Source: Nemertoderma westbladi (Eukaryota; Xenacoelomorpha; Nemertodermatida; Nemertodermatidae). From it: 64,000 nucleotides of DNA. The position numbers and the translations under genes were made by a program. The stretch covers positions 1-64,000 of the forward strand of contig JAUCBJ010000759.1 of assembly GCA_032718475.1 (NCBI GenBank), read 5' to 3'. Position 1 is the stretch's first letter, and the number at the start of each line of letters is the position of its first letter. Positions 43,301 to 54,980 of the stretch are shown here, one piece after another. The notes beneath the pieces were generated by a model that was not told the DNA's origin, ran no database searches, and saw nothing but the letters and a program-made list of their open reading frames with translations.

Positions 43301-46300
43301 CCATTATTGCACATTACATAGATTTACTGACCATTATTGCACATTACATAGATTTACTGACCATTATTGCACATTACATAGATTTACTGACCATTATTGC
43401 ACATTACATAGATTTACTGACCATTATTGCACATTACATAGATTTACTGACCATTATTGCACATTACATAGATTTACTGACCATTATTGCACATTACATA
43501 GATTTACTGACCATTATTGCACATTATATAGATTTACTGACCATTAGTGCACATTACATAGATTTACTGACAATTGTTACCAAGTCTATAGATTTACTGA
43601 CCATTATTGCACATTACATAGATTTACTGACAATTGTTACCAAGTATATAGATTTACTGACCATTATTGCACATTACATAGATTTACTGACCATTATTGC
43701 ACATTATATAGATTTACTGACCATTATTGCACATTACATAGATTTACTGACCATTATTGCACATTACATAGATTTACTGACCATTATTGCACATTATATA
43801 GATTTACTGACCATTATTGCACATTATATAGATTTACTGACCATTATTGCACATTACATAGATTTACTGACCATTATTGCACATTACATAGATTTACTGA
43901 CCATTATTGCCCATTATATAGATTTACTAACCATTATTGCCCATTACATAGATTTACTAACCATTATTGCACATTATATAGATTTACTGACCATTATTGC
44001 ACATTACATAGATTTACTGACCATTATTGCACATTATATAGATTTACTGACCATTATTGCACATTATATAGATTTACTGACCATTATTGCACATTACATA
44101 GATTTACTGACCATTATTGCACATTATATAGATTTACTGACCATTATTGCACATTATATAGATTTACTGACCATTATTGCACATTATATAGATTTACTGA
44201 CCATTATTGCACATTATATAGATTTACTGACCATTATTGCACATTACATAGATTTACTGACAATTGTTACCAAGTATATAGATTTACTGACCATTATTGC
44301 ACATTATATAGATTTACTGACCATTATTGCACATTATATAGATTTACTGACCATTATTGCACATTACATAGATTTACTCACCCTTATTGCACATTATATA
44401 GATTTACTAACCATTATTGCACATTACATAGATTTACTAACCATTATTGCACATTATATAGATTTACTGACCATTATTGCACATTACATAGATTTACTGA
44501 CCATTATTGCACATTACATAGATTTACTGACCATTATTGCACATTACATAGATTTACTGACCATTATTGCACATTATATAGATTTACTAACCATTATTGC
44601 ACATTACATAGATTTACTAACCATTATTGGACATTATATAGATTTACTAACCATTATTGCACATTACATAGATTTACTGACCATTATTGCACATTATATA
44701 GATTTACTGACCATTATTGCACATTACATAGATTTACTAACCATTATTGCACATTACATAGATTTACTGACCATTATTGCACATTACATAGATTTACTGA
44801 CCATTATTGCACATTACATAGATTTACTGACCATTATTGCACATTACATAGATTTACTGACCATTATTGCACATTGCATAGATTTACTGACCATTATTGC
44901 ACATTACATAGATTTACTGACAATTGTTACCAAGTATATAGATTTACTGACCATTATTGCACATTACATAGATTTACTGACCATTATTGCACATTACATA
45001 GATTTACTGACCATTATTGCACATTATATAGATTTACTGACCATTATTGCACATTACATAGATTTACTGATCATTATTGCACATTACATAGATTTACTGA
45101 CCATTATTGCACATTATATAGATTTACTGACCATTATTGCACATTACATAGATTTACTGACCATTATTGCACATTACATAGATTTACTGACAATTATTGC
45201 ACATTACATAGATTTACTGACCATTATTGCACATTACATAGATTTACTGACCATTATTGCACATTACATAGATTTACTGACCATTATTGCACATTATAGA
45301 TTTACTGACCATTATTGCACATTACATAGATTTACTGACCATTATTGCACATTACATAGATTTACTGACCATTATTGCACATTACATAGATTTACTGACC
45401 ATTATTGCACATTACATAGATTTACTGACCATTATTGCACATTATATAGATTTACTGACCATTATTGCACATTACATAGATTTACTGACCATTATTGCAC
45501 ATTATATAGATTTACTGACCATTATTGCACATTACATAGATTTACTGACCATTATTGCACATTATATAGATTTACTGCACATAATTATTGCACATTATAT
45601 AGATTTACTGACCATTATTGCACATTACATAGATTTACTGACCATTATTGCACATTATATAGATTTACTGACCATTATTGCACATTACATAGATTTACTG
45701 ACCATTATTGCACATTATATAGATTTACTGACCATTATTGCACATTACATTGATTTACTGACCATTATTGCACATTACATAGATTTACTGACCATTATTG
45801 CACATTACATAGATTTACTGACCATTATTGCACATTATATAGATTTACTGACCATTATTGCACATTACATAGATTTACTGACCATTATTGCACATTACAT
45901 TGATTTACTGACCATTATTGCACATTACATAGATTTACTGACCATTATTGCACATTACATAGATTTACTGACCATTATTGCACATTACATAGATTTACTG
46001 ACCATTATTGCACATTACATAGATTTACTGACCATTATTGCACATTACATAGATTTACTGACCATTATTGCGCATTACATAGATTTACTGACCATTATTG
46101 CACATTACATAGATTTACTGACCATTATTGCACATTACATAGATTTACTGACCATTATTGCACATTACATAGATTTACTGACCATTATTGCACATTACAT
46201 AGATTTACTGACAATTGTTACCAAGTATATAGATTTACTGACAATTGTTACCAAGTATATAGATTTACTGACCATTATTGCACATTACATAGATTTACTG

Positions 46301-46331
46301 ACCATTATTGCACATTACATTTATTTACTGA
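40393..46331. repeat. Satellite 1: 30-bp units (about 196 copies)
   Basis: The main unit is ATTGCACATTACATAGATTT + ACTGACCATT, with C/T variation in ACATAG/ATATAG and G/A in CTGACC/CTAACC. A second unit type, with CAATTGTTACCAAG replacing CATTATTGCACATT, appears at about 40700, 41770, 43180, 43570, 43630, 44260, 44920, 46210 and 46240. At the left edge (40393-40455) units are degenerate and of this second type. Thirty is a multiple of three, so long plus-strand frames (for example 40179-43547) stay open; I do not consider them genes. Confidence 0.97.
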
Positions 46332-46966
46332 CTGTGATGGAATCCACTGGAGTTGGCAGTGGTGAATCCCGACCGGTGTGTGGATTGTACGCGTCGCCGT
46401 GTCCGTGGGCTGCTGAGCTGGTACTGGATATATATTAGGCCGAAGGCCGTTGAAAATCACAGGGTTATGTTGTCAGTATTAATAATCACAGTAATTGATA
46501 ATAGCACAGTCTGAATATAATAATATGCAATACAGCGGTTAGTGACGACGGTCAAAATTATTCCGGTCTCACAACTGTAAGGAAACCAACTAAACTAATA
46601 ATCAATAATCACAACGGTTATATCATTGACACATGTTAGATTACTCCTACACTACAGGGTGGCCTTAATATCCAATAGATGCGCTCTTATCCTCTCCAAT
46701 GTGCTTTCCCGCCCACTATTGGCTTAACCTGATTAATTCTCACCTCGCCACTCCCTGTTACCGTTATCCCTTTGTGCTAGCCTTACTAGCTTGTTTGTCC
46801 CTCTGAGGTGGTTTGACCTCTCACCTCTCTTTGTGGCTTGTAGCGTGTGTCGCCCCAGTTGATTGTGAGGTGAGATTATTATTGGTAATCTCACATCGCC
46901 AACTATATTGGTAAAATGTCACTAATCCCATTTTCGGTGGGTAGTGCACGGAATTGAATCTGCTTA
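46332..46966. other. Unique sequence between satellite and BEL remnant
   Basis: No gene. An inverted repeat (GTGAGATTA / TAATCTCAC, about 46871-46897) is visible. The segment ends in ACTGACAATTGTTACCAA (46967-46984), one stray satellite-type unit. Confidence 0.5.
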
Positions 46967-46984
46967 CACTGACAATTGTTACCA

Positions 46985-48016
46985 ACCCGAGAGTGAGACA
47001 GTCGCTGCCACATGCGGCCACGCAGGGGACTACAAGTCCACAGTTAGCTGGGAGTAGGGCCACACCGTGGCAGGGACAGAAACAAAATAACAACACGAAC
47101 AAATATAATCCCGACATACCCAGTAGGCCGAGTCCAAATAACCAAAACACTAAACCGGTAGATATGAATCTACGCGCAATACGTGAAGGGCTATACAGGG
47201 AGCGCTACAATACAGGATACGAATGTCAATTGCATAGGGATGGAACCCATAAGACACTGAGTTGTAAGCATTGGCAAGCGTTGTCTAAACAAGATGGTGT
47301 AGCCTACGCGGATACAAACGGACTATGTCATTGATGCGTGGTAGAAGGACACAGATTCGGAGAGAGTAGAGAAACACCGATAGGAGAAGATGAGACTGGA
47401 GGCCAAACTATGGCTACGAGCACAACGGGAGCAAGGAGAAAGAGGAAAGTACTACTCGGGGTAGTACCAGTGAGGATAACAGGAGAGAGCGGTTGATCAG
47501 TTACGACGTTAATGCTGGTCGACAGTGGAGTAGCCTTCACGCTGGTGGAGAATTGGGTGGCCGAGAAGATAGAGTTACAGACGAGGCCGAGTAGGATGGC
47601 AGTAACTGCTATCTCGAGTAAGGATGACGTCCTGGAGATGAGGACGGGACGGTGCGAGATATCAGCAATAGCACCGGGATGTGACTATGGGGCGACCATT
47701 GACCCCATTCAGGTAATAGAATCGATCAACATAAATGCCAGGTGACCAATTAACATCGAGGTCGAGCAATACAGATTCATGGACGAAATCGATTTCTCAA
47801 TACCGAAAGTGGACGTCTTGAAGGTATCCATCATAGTCGGAATGGATTGTCCGACGGCCCACAAGAGAGTAAGGACCATATTCGGAGAGAAAAAGCAGCG
47901 GGATCCAACAGCGATTCTCACGCCGTTCGGATGGATGCTTAGCGGCCCAATTAAAACCAAGATTCAACTCAGGGTGTCGGAGACATCAGGAGGCATGCTA
48001 TCAGGCACTGTTGAGG
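46985..48016 (+). pseudogene. BEL/Pao-type gag-protease remnant (second family)
   Basis: A single reading frame carries three TGA stops and no shift. It encodes the tail of gag with a zinc-knuckle pattern (C-x2-H-x4-THKTLSCKHWQAL ... LCH-stop-CVVEGHRFGES), then the protease core TLMLVDSGVAFTLV (about 47503), then VSIIVGMDCPTAHK (47830) and TPFGWMLSGPI (47925), which is the BEL order 'DSG...LIG.D...GW.L.GP'. It differs widely from copies A-C in sequence and GC content, so it is another family. At 48016 it is cut by a LINE fragment. Confidence 0.75.
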
Positions 48017-48810
48017 TCGTGGGACCATGGAGCCCATTTTGGCACTTAGAAGGATAATTGAAGAATTATCAAAAAAGAAAGACAGGCATCTGGCTGTTAT
48101 CTTTGTTGACTTCTTCTGTCGACTTTGATTCAGTCTTTCGCTCACGTATGTTCAGCATACTTTCATTATTTGGGATTCCTGATGAAATTATTGCAGCAAT
48201 CAGATCAGTATACGATGGTTCGACAACATTTGTGTCTACTGTTGACGGTGACACAGAACCATTTGAAGTGTTATGGGGCGTCCTCCAAGGAGACAAACTT
48301 GCACCATTCTTGTTCATTATTGTGGTTGACTATGTTCTACGCATGTCCTTAGATCATCATAATGATGATGGGGTGATGATAACTCCACCTACTGGCTCCA
48401 GAAATCGAGGAAATCCTGCCAAGTACCTAACTGATCTAGACTTTGCTGATCACTTAGGAGTACTCTCAGAATCATTAGAGGCTCAACGGCTCCTCAGCTC
48501 ATTAGAACATGCTGCTTCTAGTGTTGGTCTTTTTATTAACTCCAGAAAGACCAAAATTATGACAGTTAACTTTGAAAGTCCTCAGAAAGTCTCTGATCGG
48601 ATGAGGCTCAAAGGATGGTATGCTTGAGCATGTGGACGACTTCTGTTACCTGGGATCATGGATCCGGAAGTCAGGACCTTCGAATACGTTTACGTACGAA
48701 TACGTAATTCCGAGAATTAATCGGAAACTTAAGGTCCGATTATTTAGAGCAGCAGTAGTTCCAGTACTCCTCTATGGAAGTCCATGCTGGGCTCTAACTG
48801 CTGTGGATAC
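48017..48810 (+). pseudogene. Non-LTR reverse transcriptase fragment, damaged copy
   Basis: Matches 53737-54565 closely. It keeps LAVIFVDFF, GVLQGDKLAPFLF and GLFINSRKTKI, but the catalytic FADD reads FADH (about 48445), bases are missing near 48475 and 48605, and about 50 bp are replaced near 48685-48710. It ends near TGGGCTCTAACTGC. Both ends are abrupt and there is no poly-A tail. Confidence 0.85.
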
Positions 48811-49230
48811 GTTATATGTCCGGAGAAGTGTCCGGAGGAGACGCCGGTCCGGTTGAGAGGCATACCGAGAAGGGGAAGGTCAAATAAGAAGACAGGGTGG
48901 AAAGGGATAGGATTAATATTATCCATTCTGTTTTATCTATTCTTTCGATTTCTTTTCATTCTACCACCAGGTGATGACAAGATGAAGGGTGGCATTTTGC
49001 TGCCAGAGGACAATGAGGAAATCAAGAAGGCGACCGAAAGACCCGATTTTAGGGTGGTGGAGGATGGAGAATCAATTCCTAGAGAGTTGGAATTGGCAAG
49101 GAGAGTGTGGCGAAGGATAAGAGGACCTATAGGGGGGCAGTGGGAGAGTGCCTGCTGGAAGAATTGCCCTTGAAGTTTAGTCGTCCAATATGTTGGACTG
49201 AGGGGGGTGGGAATGAGGGCGAGACGCCCT
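48811..49230 (+). pseudogene. GC-rich coding-like tail, possible retroelement pol/env end
   Basis: A frame running to TGA at 49171 contains a basic region, a hydrophobic stretch LILSILFYLFFRFLFILPPG that could span a membrane, then a charged part (ELELARRVWRRIRGP). It is followed by a purine run (GAGGGGGGTGGGAATGAGGG, about 49200), which could be a polypurine tract before an LTR. The composition matches the BEL remnant to the left, so it may be the 3' part of the same dead element. No domain is recognised. Confidence 0.35.
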
Positions 49231-49253
49231 TCTCACACATAAATATAAAAATA

Positions 49254-49445
49254 AATTAATAAGAAAATAATAAAATTAGTAGAAAGTTAGAAAGTAATAG
49301 TAGTAGATAGTTAGATAGTAAGTAGTAGTTAGAAAGTTAGTAGAAGCTAGTAAGAAGTAGTAGTTAGAAAGTTAGTAGAAGTTAGTAAGAAGTAAGAAAG
49401 TTAGTAGAAGTTAGTAAGAGTAAGAGGAGAATTAGAAGTTAGAAA
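49254..49445. repeat. Degenerate AGTTAGTAGAAG repeat
   Basis: A purine-rich imperfect tandem of AAAGTTAGTAGAAGTTAGTA and variants. Confidence 0.7.
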
Positions 49446-49529
49446 TTAGGGAGTGTGGTATATAGACATACCACGAGAGTAGTAGCAGGGTACATAGTAC
49501 TGGAGTAGCAGGGTACATAATACCGAGAG

Positions 49530-49935
49530 AGTTAGAGGTTGTGGGCACCCAAAGCGCCATGTAGAAAGAGGGTAGAGTGTATGGTATGTAGGTATACCAT
49601 AGAAGTAGTAGCAGAGGGGTTGTGGGCACCCAAAGCGCCATGTAGAAAGAGGGTAGAGTGTATGGTATGTAGGTATACCATAGAAGTAGTAGCAGAGGGG
49701 TTGTGGGCACCGAAAGCGCCACGTAGAAAGAGAGTAGATGGTATGGTATGTAGGTATACCATAGAAGTAGTAGCAGAGGGGTTGTGGGCACCGAAAGTGA
49801 CACGTAGTGAGAGAGTGAAGTGTGTGGTATGTAGGTATGTAGGTAGTAGCAGTATTAGGGTACATAGTATCATAGAAGTTAGAAGTTGTGGACACCGAGA
49901 GTGCCACGTAGTAAGAAAGTAAAGGGTATGTAGGC
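49530..49935. repeat. 81-bp minisatellite (about five units)
   Basis: Units begin GTTGTGGGCACC(C/G)AAAGCG, pass GTAGAAAGAG and include the near-palindrome GGTATGTAGGTATACC. The period is 81 bp (27 codons), so frames stay open on both strands. The last units are diverged. Confidence 0.9.
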
Positions 49936-50188
49936 ATAAAATAGTAGTAGTAGTGTACATAGTAAGAAGGAACCACAGAAGTAAACCACAACAATTCATT
50001 TATAATTAATTAACACGCATGGCCGGCATACGGGGTTGCAGTGGTTTCTACAACACTGTATAATAGTTATTCTTTGAGGCATGGTTGCCATTTCTGGCAG
50101 AGCACGGGAATAACGTTGTACTTTACTATGAGTGACGTAAAAAGGCCTAAAAATGATACCCCACTCCACAGCGAATAAATCTTCTACC
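49936..50188. other. Unique sequence, nothing recognised
   Basis: Short AT-rich stretch leading into the tRNA-like element. It may be the start of the SINE or of a dead LTR. Confidence 0.35.
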
Positions 50189-50281
50189 GCCCTGGTAGCT
50201 CAGTGGTCTTAGGACACACACTCGGCTGATGATAACCGGAAGTTTGAAACCTAGATACCGGGTTCGAGCCCCAATAGGGGC
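50189..50281 (+). repeat. tRNA-like sequence (probable SINE head)
   Basis: An A-box-like TGGTAGCTCAGTGG and a B-box GGTTCGAGCCC lie 60-odd bases apart. The outer ends GCCCT... and ...AGGGGC (or CCGCCCT with GGGGCGG) pair as an acceptor stem, and GTTTGAAAC could be a long variable arm. The anticodon stem is weak, the T-stem has only about three pairs, and the length (93) exceeds a normal class I tRNA. A tRNA-derived SINE or tRNA pseudogene is more likely than an active gene. Confidence 0.5.
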
Positions 50282-50464
50282 GGTTGATATCCATCTCTAT
50301 GGAGAGCATTATCATAATGTACTATAACATAGTAAGAAGGAAGTAGAAAGGTAGATAGGATAATAATAGCACAGACAGGGGGGAACATAAGAAAAATTAA
50401 ATAAGACTAAGGAAAATTGGCACTTTGGGAGTGGTAGAGAAAGAACACAGGACATTGTGGAGCA

Positions 50465-50660
50465 TTGGGGATGGGCCAGCTCATGGGCCTTGTCTGCCAC
50501 AAGCCGATGGACTGGGGCAAGTTCCGGGAGGAGCACGGAGCGGGCACGGGACATTGTGAAGCAGCGGCGATGGGCCAGCTCATGAGGCTTGTCTGCCACA
50601 AGCCATACATACATAGCTGGACTGGGGTAAGTTCCAGGAGGAGTACGGAGTGAAGCTGGC
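50465..50660. repeat. Two ~99-bp direct repeats
   Basis: GATGGGCCAGCTCATG...CTTGTCTGCCACAAGCC...GACTGGGG(C/T)AAGTTCC occurs at about 50470 and 50569. GC-rich, unlike the surroundings. Confidence 0.85.
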
Positions 50661-50672
50661 GAACTCGCTGAA

Positions 50673-51213
50673 GTGGGGAGCAAGGCCAGGGAAACAGGAG
50701 TGTATCAGTTCCAGAGAGGAGCGATAAAGATATATCAGAAGAAATATATCCTACAGGAGGATTGGATAATGATAGGTTTACTAAACCTATTCACGGTCGT
50801 GGTTATCGGAAGAGAGCCGATGGCGTTTCTGCTATCAGGATCACCTCTAAACTACAGAAGAGCCTTTAAGGTGGCCTTCGAAGGTCTGCTAGACCACCCG
50901 GGGCTGAAGGGTGAGTCAGTGTAGATACAACAGCCGGCACCTAGTAGACAGGGAGGTGGATACACCATACAAGAGATGGGAGAAGCTGGAAGCGAATAGA
51001 CTCGAGGAGAAGCGACTTGAAGAATTCGCCAGGTGAGTAAGGAGGGAGGCAGATGAGAGAGAGGCGGAGATTAGGGGAAAGGATTACGGATTCGAGGCCC
51101 AGAACTTGGATGAGCCGAGGTGGGGATCAGGGAGCTCGGGCGAGTTTCTGGGGGAGGAGCTAGGATGGACGGAAGAATCGCCGAAACAATCGACATCGGG
51201 ATTGCAAGTGATG
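50673..51213 (+). pseudogene. Gag-like N-terminal fragment cut off by satellite
   Basis: The first frame ends RRAFKVAFEGLLDHPGLKGE (TAG at 50922). A second frame follows (from about 50935): DTPYKRWEKLEANRLEEKRL, one TGA, then VRREADEREAEIRGKDYGFE and GSGSSGEFLGEELGWTEESP. Charged, helix-prone and Ser/Gly-rich, as in retroelement gag N-termini. It runs straight into satellite 2 at 51214. Assignment to gag is inference from composition and position. Confidence 0.4.
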
Positions 51214-53446
51214 CCCTCTATAGATTTACTGACAATCGTTACCAAACTCTATAGATTTACTGACAATCGTTACCAAACTCTATAGTAGATTTACTGACAA
51301 TCGTTACCAAACTCTATAGATTTACTGACAATCGTTACCAAACTCTATAGATTTACTGACAATCGTTACCAAACTCTATAGATTTACTGACAATTGTTAC
51401 CAAACTCTATAGATTTACTGACAATCGTTACCAAACTCTATAGATTTACTGACAATCGTTACCAAACTCTATAGATTTACTGACAATCGTAACCAAACTC
51501 TATAGATTTACTGACAATCGTTACCAAACTCTATAGATTTACTGACAATCGTTACCAAACTCTATAGATTTACTGACAATTGTTACCCAACTCTATAGTA
51601 GATTTACTGACAATTGTTACCAAACTCTATAGATTTACTGACAATTGTTACCAAAATCTATAGATTTACTGACAATTGTTACCAAACTCTATAGATTTAC
51701 TAACAATTGTTACCAAACTCTATAGATTTACTGACAATCGTTACCAAACTCTATAGATTTACTGCCAATTGTTACCAAACTCTATAGATTTACTGACAAT
51801 CGTTACCAAACTCTATAGATTTACTGACGATTGTTATCAAACTCTATAGATTTACTGACAATCGTTACCAAACTCTATAGATTTACTGACAATCGTTACC
51901 AAACTCTATAGATTTACTGACAATCGTTACCAAACTCTATAGATTTACTGACAATCGTTACCAAACTCTATAGATTTACTGACAATTGTTACCAAACTCT
52001 ATAGATTTACTGACAATTGTTACCAAACTCTATAGATTTACTGACAATCGTTACCAAACTCTATAGATTTACTGACAATTGTTACCCAACTCTAGAGTAG
52101 ATTTACTGACAATCGTTACCAAACTCTATAGATTTACTGACAATCGTTACCAAACTCTATAGATTTACTGACAATCGTTACCAAACTCTATAGATTTACT
52201 GACAATCGTTACCAAACTCTATAGATTTACTGACAATCGTTACCAAACTCTATAGATTTACTGACAATCGTTACCAAACTCTATAGATTTACTGACAATC
52301 GTTACCAAACTCTATAGATTTACTGACAATCGTTACCAAACTCTATAGATTTACTGACAATCGTTACCAAACTCTATAGATTTACTGACAATTGTTACCA
52401 AACTCTGTAGATTTACTGACAATTGTTACCAAACTCTATATATTTACTGACAATCGTTACCAAACTCTATAGATTTACTGCCAATTGTTACCAAACTCTA
52501 TAGATTTACTGACAATTGTTACCAAACTCTATAGTAGATTTACTGACAATCGTTACCAAACTCTATAGATTTACTGACAATTGTTACCAAACTCTATAGT
52601 AGATTTACTGACAATTGTTACCAAACTCTATAGATTTACTGACAATTGTTACCAAACTCTATAGTAGATTTACTGACAATCGTTACCAAACTCTATAGAT
52701 TTACTGACAATCGTTACCAAACTCTATAGATTTACTGACAATCGTTACCAAACTCTATAGATTTACTGACAATTGTTACCCAACTCTAGAGTAGATTTAC
52801 TGACAATCGTTACCAAACTCTATAGATTTACTGACAATCGTTACCAAACTCTATAGATTTACTGACAATCGTTACCAAACTCTATAGATTTACTGACAAT
52901 CGTTACCAAACTCTATAGATTTACTGACAATCGTTACCAAACTCTATAGATTTACTGACAATCGTTACCAAACTCTATAGATTTACTGACAATCGTTACC
53001 AAACTCTATAGATTTACTGACAATCGTTACCAAACTCTATAGATTTACTGACAATCGTTACCAAACTCTATAGATTTACTGACAATTGTTACCAAACTCT
53101 GTAGATTTACTGACAATTGTTACCAAACTCTATATATTTACTGACAATCGTTACCAAACTCTATAGATTTACTGACAATTGTTACCAAACTCTATAGTAG
53201 ATTTACTGACAATTGTTACCAAACTCTATAGATTTACTGACAATTGTTACCAAACTCTATAGTAGATTTACTGACAATCGTTACCAAACTCTATAGATTT
53301 ACTGACAATCGTTACCAAACTCTATAGATTTACTGACAATTGTTACCAAACTCTATAGATTTACTGACAATTGTTACCAAACTCTATAGATTTACTGACA
53401 ATCGTTACCAAACTCTATAGATTTACTGACAATCGTTACCAAACTC
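51214..53446. repeat. Satellite 2, left block: 31-bp units (about 71 copies)
   Basis: Unit GATTTACTGACAATCGTTAC + CAAACTCTATA; some junctions carry an extra TAG (34 bp). The unit has one CpG, found as CAATCG or CAATTG. Marker units CCCAACTCTAGAGTAG near 52084 and 52783 show a higher-order repeat of about 700 bp. Confidence 0.97.
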
Positions 53447-53447
53447 C

Positions 53448-54941
53448 AACAGTAGAGTAGATGGTGTTCCCCCTGAGGTCTTTAAAATACCTGAGTGTTT
53501 AAAGCTCATCTATCCCATCATAGTAGACATGTACCGTACAACAAGAGTCCCACAAGAAATGAAAACAAATAAGTTGGTGCCAGTTCCCAAGAAGGGCAAC
53601 CTAACACTCTATGGTTCTTTTCGGGGAATCTCATTGATCTCGATTGCTGCAAAACTATACAATAGAATTCTATTAAATCGCATCAGGGATCCCATTGAGA
53701 GACTGCTACGTGGAAATCAGAATGGGTTCCGTAAAGGTCGTGGGACCATGGAGCCCATTTTGGCACTTAGAAGGATAATTGAAGAGTTATCAAAAAAGAA
53801 AGACAGGCATCTGGCTGTTATCTTTGTTGACTTCTTCAAGGCCTTTGATTCAGTCTCTCGCTCACGTATGTTCAGCATACTTTCATTGTATGGGATTCCT
53901 GATGAAATTATTGCAGCAATCAGATCAGTATACGATGGTTCGACAACATTTGTGTCTACTGTTGACGGTGACACAGAACCATTTGAAGTGTTATGGGGCG
54001 TCCTCCAAGGAGACACACTTGCACCATTCTTGTTCATTATTGTGGTTGACTATGTTCTACGCATGTCCTTAGATCATCATAATGATGATGGGGTGATGAT
54101 AACTCCACCTACTGGCTCCAGAAGTCGAGGAAATCCTGCCAAGTACCTAACTGATCTAGACTTTGCTGATGACTTAGGAGTACTCTCAGAATCATTAGAG
54201 GGAGCCCAGCGGCTCCTCAGCTCATTAGAACATGCTGCTTCTAGTGTTGGTCTTTTTATTAACTCCAGAAAGACCAAAATTCTGACAGTTAACTTTGAAA
54301 GTCCTCAGCAAGTCTCTGATCGGATGAGCATAAGCTCAAAGGATGGTATGCTTGAGCATGTGGACGACTTCTGTTACCTGGGATCATGGATCCGGAAGTC
54401 AGGTGAGGACCTTCGAATACGTAAGGGAAAGGCATGGGCAGCCTTGAATAGGCTTTCCAGGATTTGGAAGTCACCTAGAATTAATCGGAAACTTAAGGTC
54501 CGATTATTTAGAGCAGCAGTAGTTCCAGTACTCCTCTACGGGAGTCCATGCTGGGCTCTAACTGCTGAGGACACCAAATCTCTGGATGGCACATTCACAA
54601 GAATGCTACGCCGGGTACATTGTGTCAAGTACAATGCACACATCTCCAACCAGACACTATATAACATTGGAGGTGTCTCATTGGTTCCCCCAAGCTTGAC
54701 ACTAGAACAAAATCGCCTCCGCTTTGCAGGACATTGCTTTCGCCGTGAGGACCAGCCAGTGCACAATCTTGTACTTTGGCAGCCTCATGGAGTGAATAAG
54801 CATGGTGGACAGCCCATGACTTTCTTGAGACGCATCTTAAAGGACACTGGCCTTAAAGATGCGGATGATCTAGCAAATGTCATGGGTGATAGGGAGTTGT
54901 GGCGGTGCAATTTTGTTGACAAGCCGGCACAGCATTCTTAA
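53448..54941 (+). CDS. Non-LTR retrotransposon reverse transcriptase, 5'-truncated but open
   Basis: The frame is open from the satellite junction (NSRVDGVPPEVFK, upstream of the first ATG at 53529) to TAA at 54941, about 497 codons. Motifs in order: KLVPVPKKGNLTLYGSFRGI, NQNGFRKGRGT, FVDFFKAFDSV (catalytic Asp), GVLQGDTLAPFLF, LDFADDLGVLS (FADD, two catalytic Asp), GLFINSRKTKI, YLGSWI, then LLYGSPCWALTAEDT and GHCFRREDQPVHN, the usual C-terminal region of LINE proteins. The endonuclease and 5' half are missing, as expected for 5'-truncated LINE insertions, but there is no poly-A or simple-repeat tail. The clade is not settled by eye (RTE- or CR1-like groups are possible). Copying requires the missing endonuclease, so it is inactive alone. 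Confidence 0.9.
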   Translation, partial: NSRVDGVPPEVFKIPECLKLIYPIIVDMYRTTRVPQEMKTNKLVPVPKKGNLTLYGSFRGISLISIAAKLYNRILLNRIRDPIERLLRGNQNGFRKGRGTMEPILALRRIIEELSKKKDRHLAVIFVDFFKAFDSVSRSRMFSILSLYGIPDEIIAAIRSVYDGSTTFVSTVDGDTEPFEVLWGVLQGDTLAPFLFIIVVDYVLRMSLDHHNDDGVMITPPTGSRSRGNPAKYLTDLDFADDLGVLSESLEGAQRLLSSLEHAASSVGLFINSRKTKILTVNFESPQQVSDRMSISSKDGMLEHVDDFCYLGSWIRKSGEDLRIRKGKAWAALNRLSRIWKSPRINRKLKVRLFRAAVVPVLLYGSPCWALTAEDTKSLDGTFTRMLRRVHCVKYNAHISNQTLYNIGGVSLVPPSLTLEQNRLRFAGHCFRREDQPVHNLVLWQPHGVNKHGGQPMTFLRRILKDTGLKDADDLANVMGDRELWRCNFVDKPAQHS

Positions 54942-54980
54942 AAATGCAGCTGCAATGCAGCATGCCGATCCTAGTAGTAG

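Noticed and set aside
40179-43547. 1122-codon plus-strand ORF
   Set aside because: It starts antisense to a well-supported exon and then reads a 30-bp satellite whose length is a multiple of three. One extra base near 41590 merely switches it to a second satellite-encoded decapeptide.
44874-46438. Further satellite ORFs (141 and 383 codons)
   Set aside because: Same artefact of the 30-bp unit.
46821-47150. Minus-strand 109-codon hydrophobic ORF
   Set aside because: Antisense to the BEL gag remnant and crosses the satellite junction; no independent support.
49432-49999. Minus-strand 123-182-codon ORFs
   Set aside because: They are translations of the 81-bp repeat in several frames.
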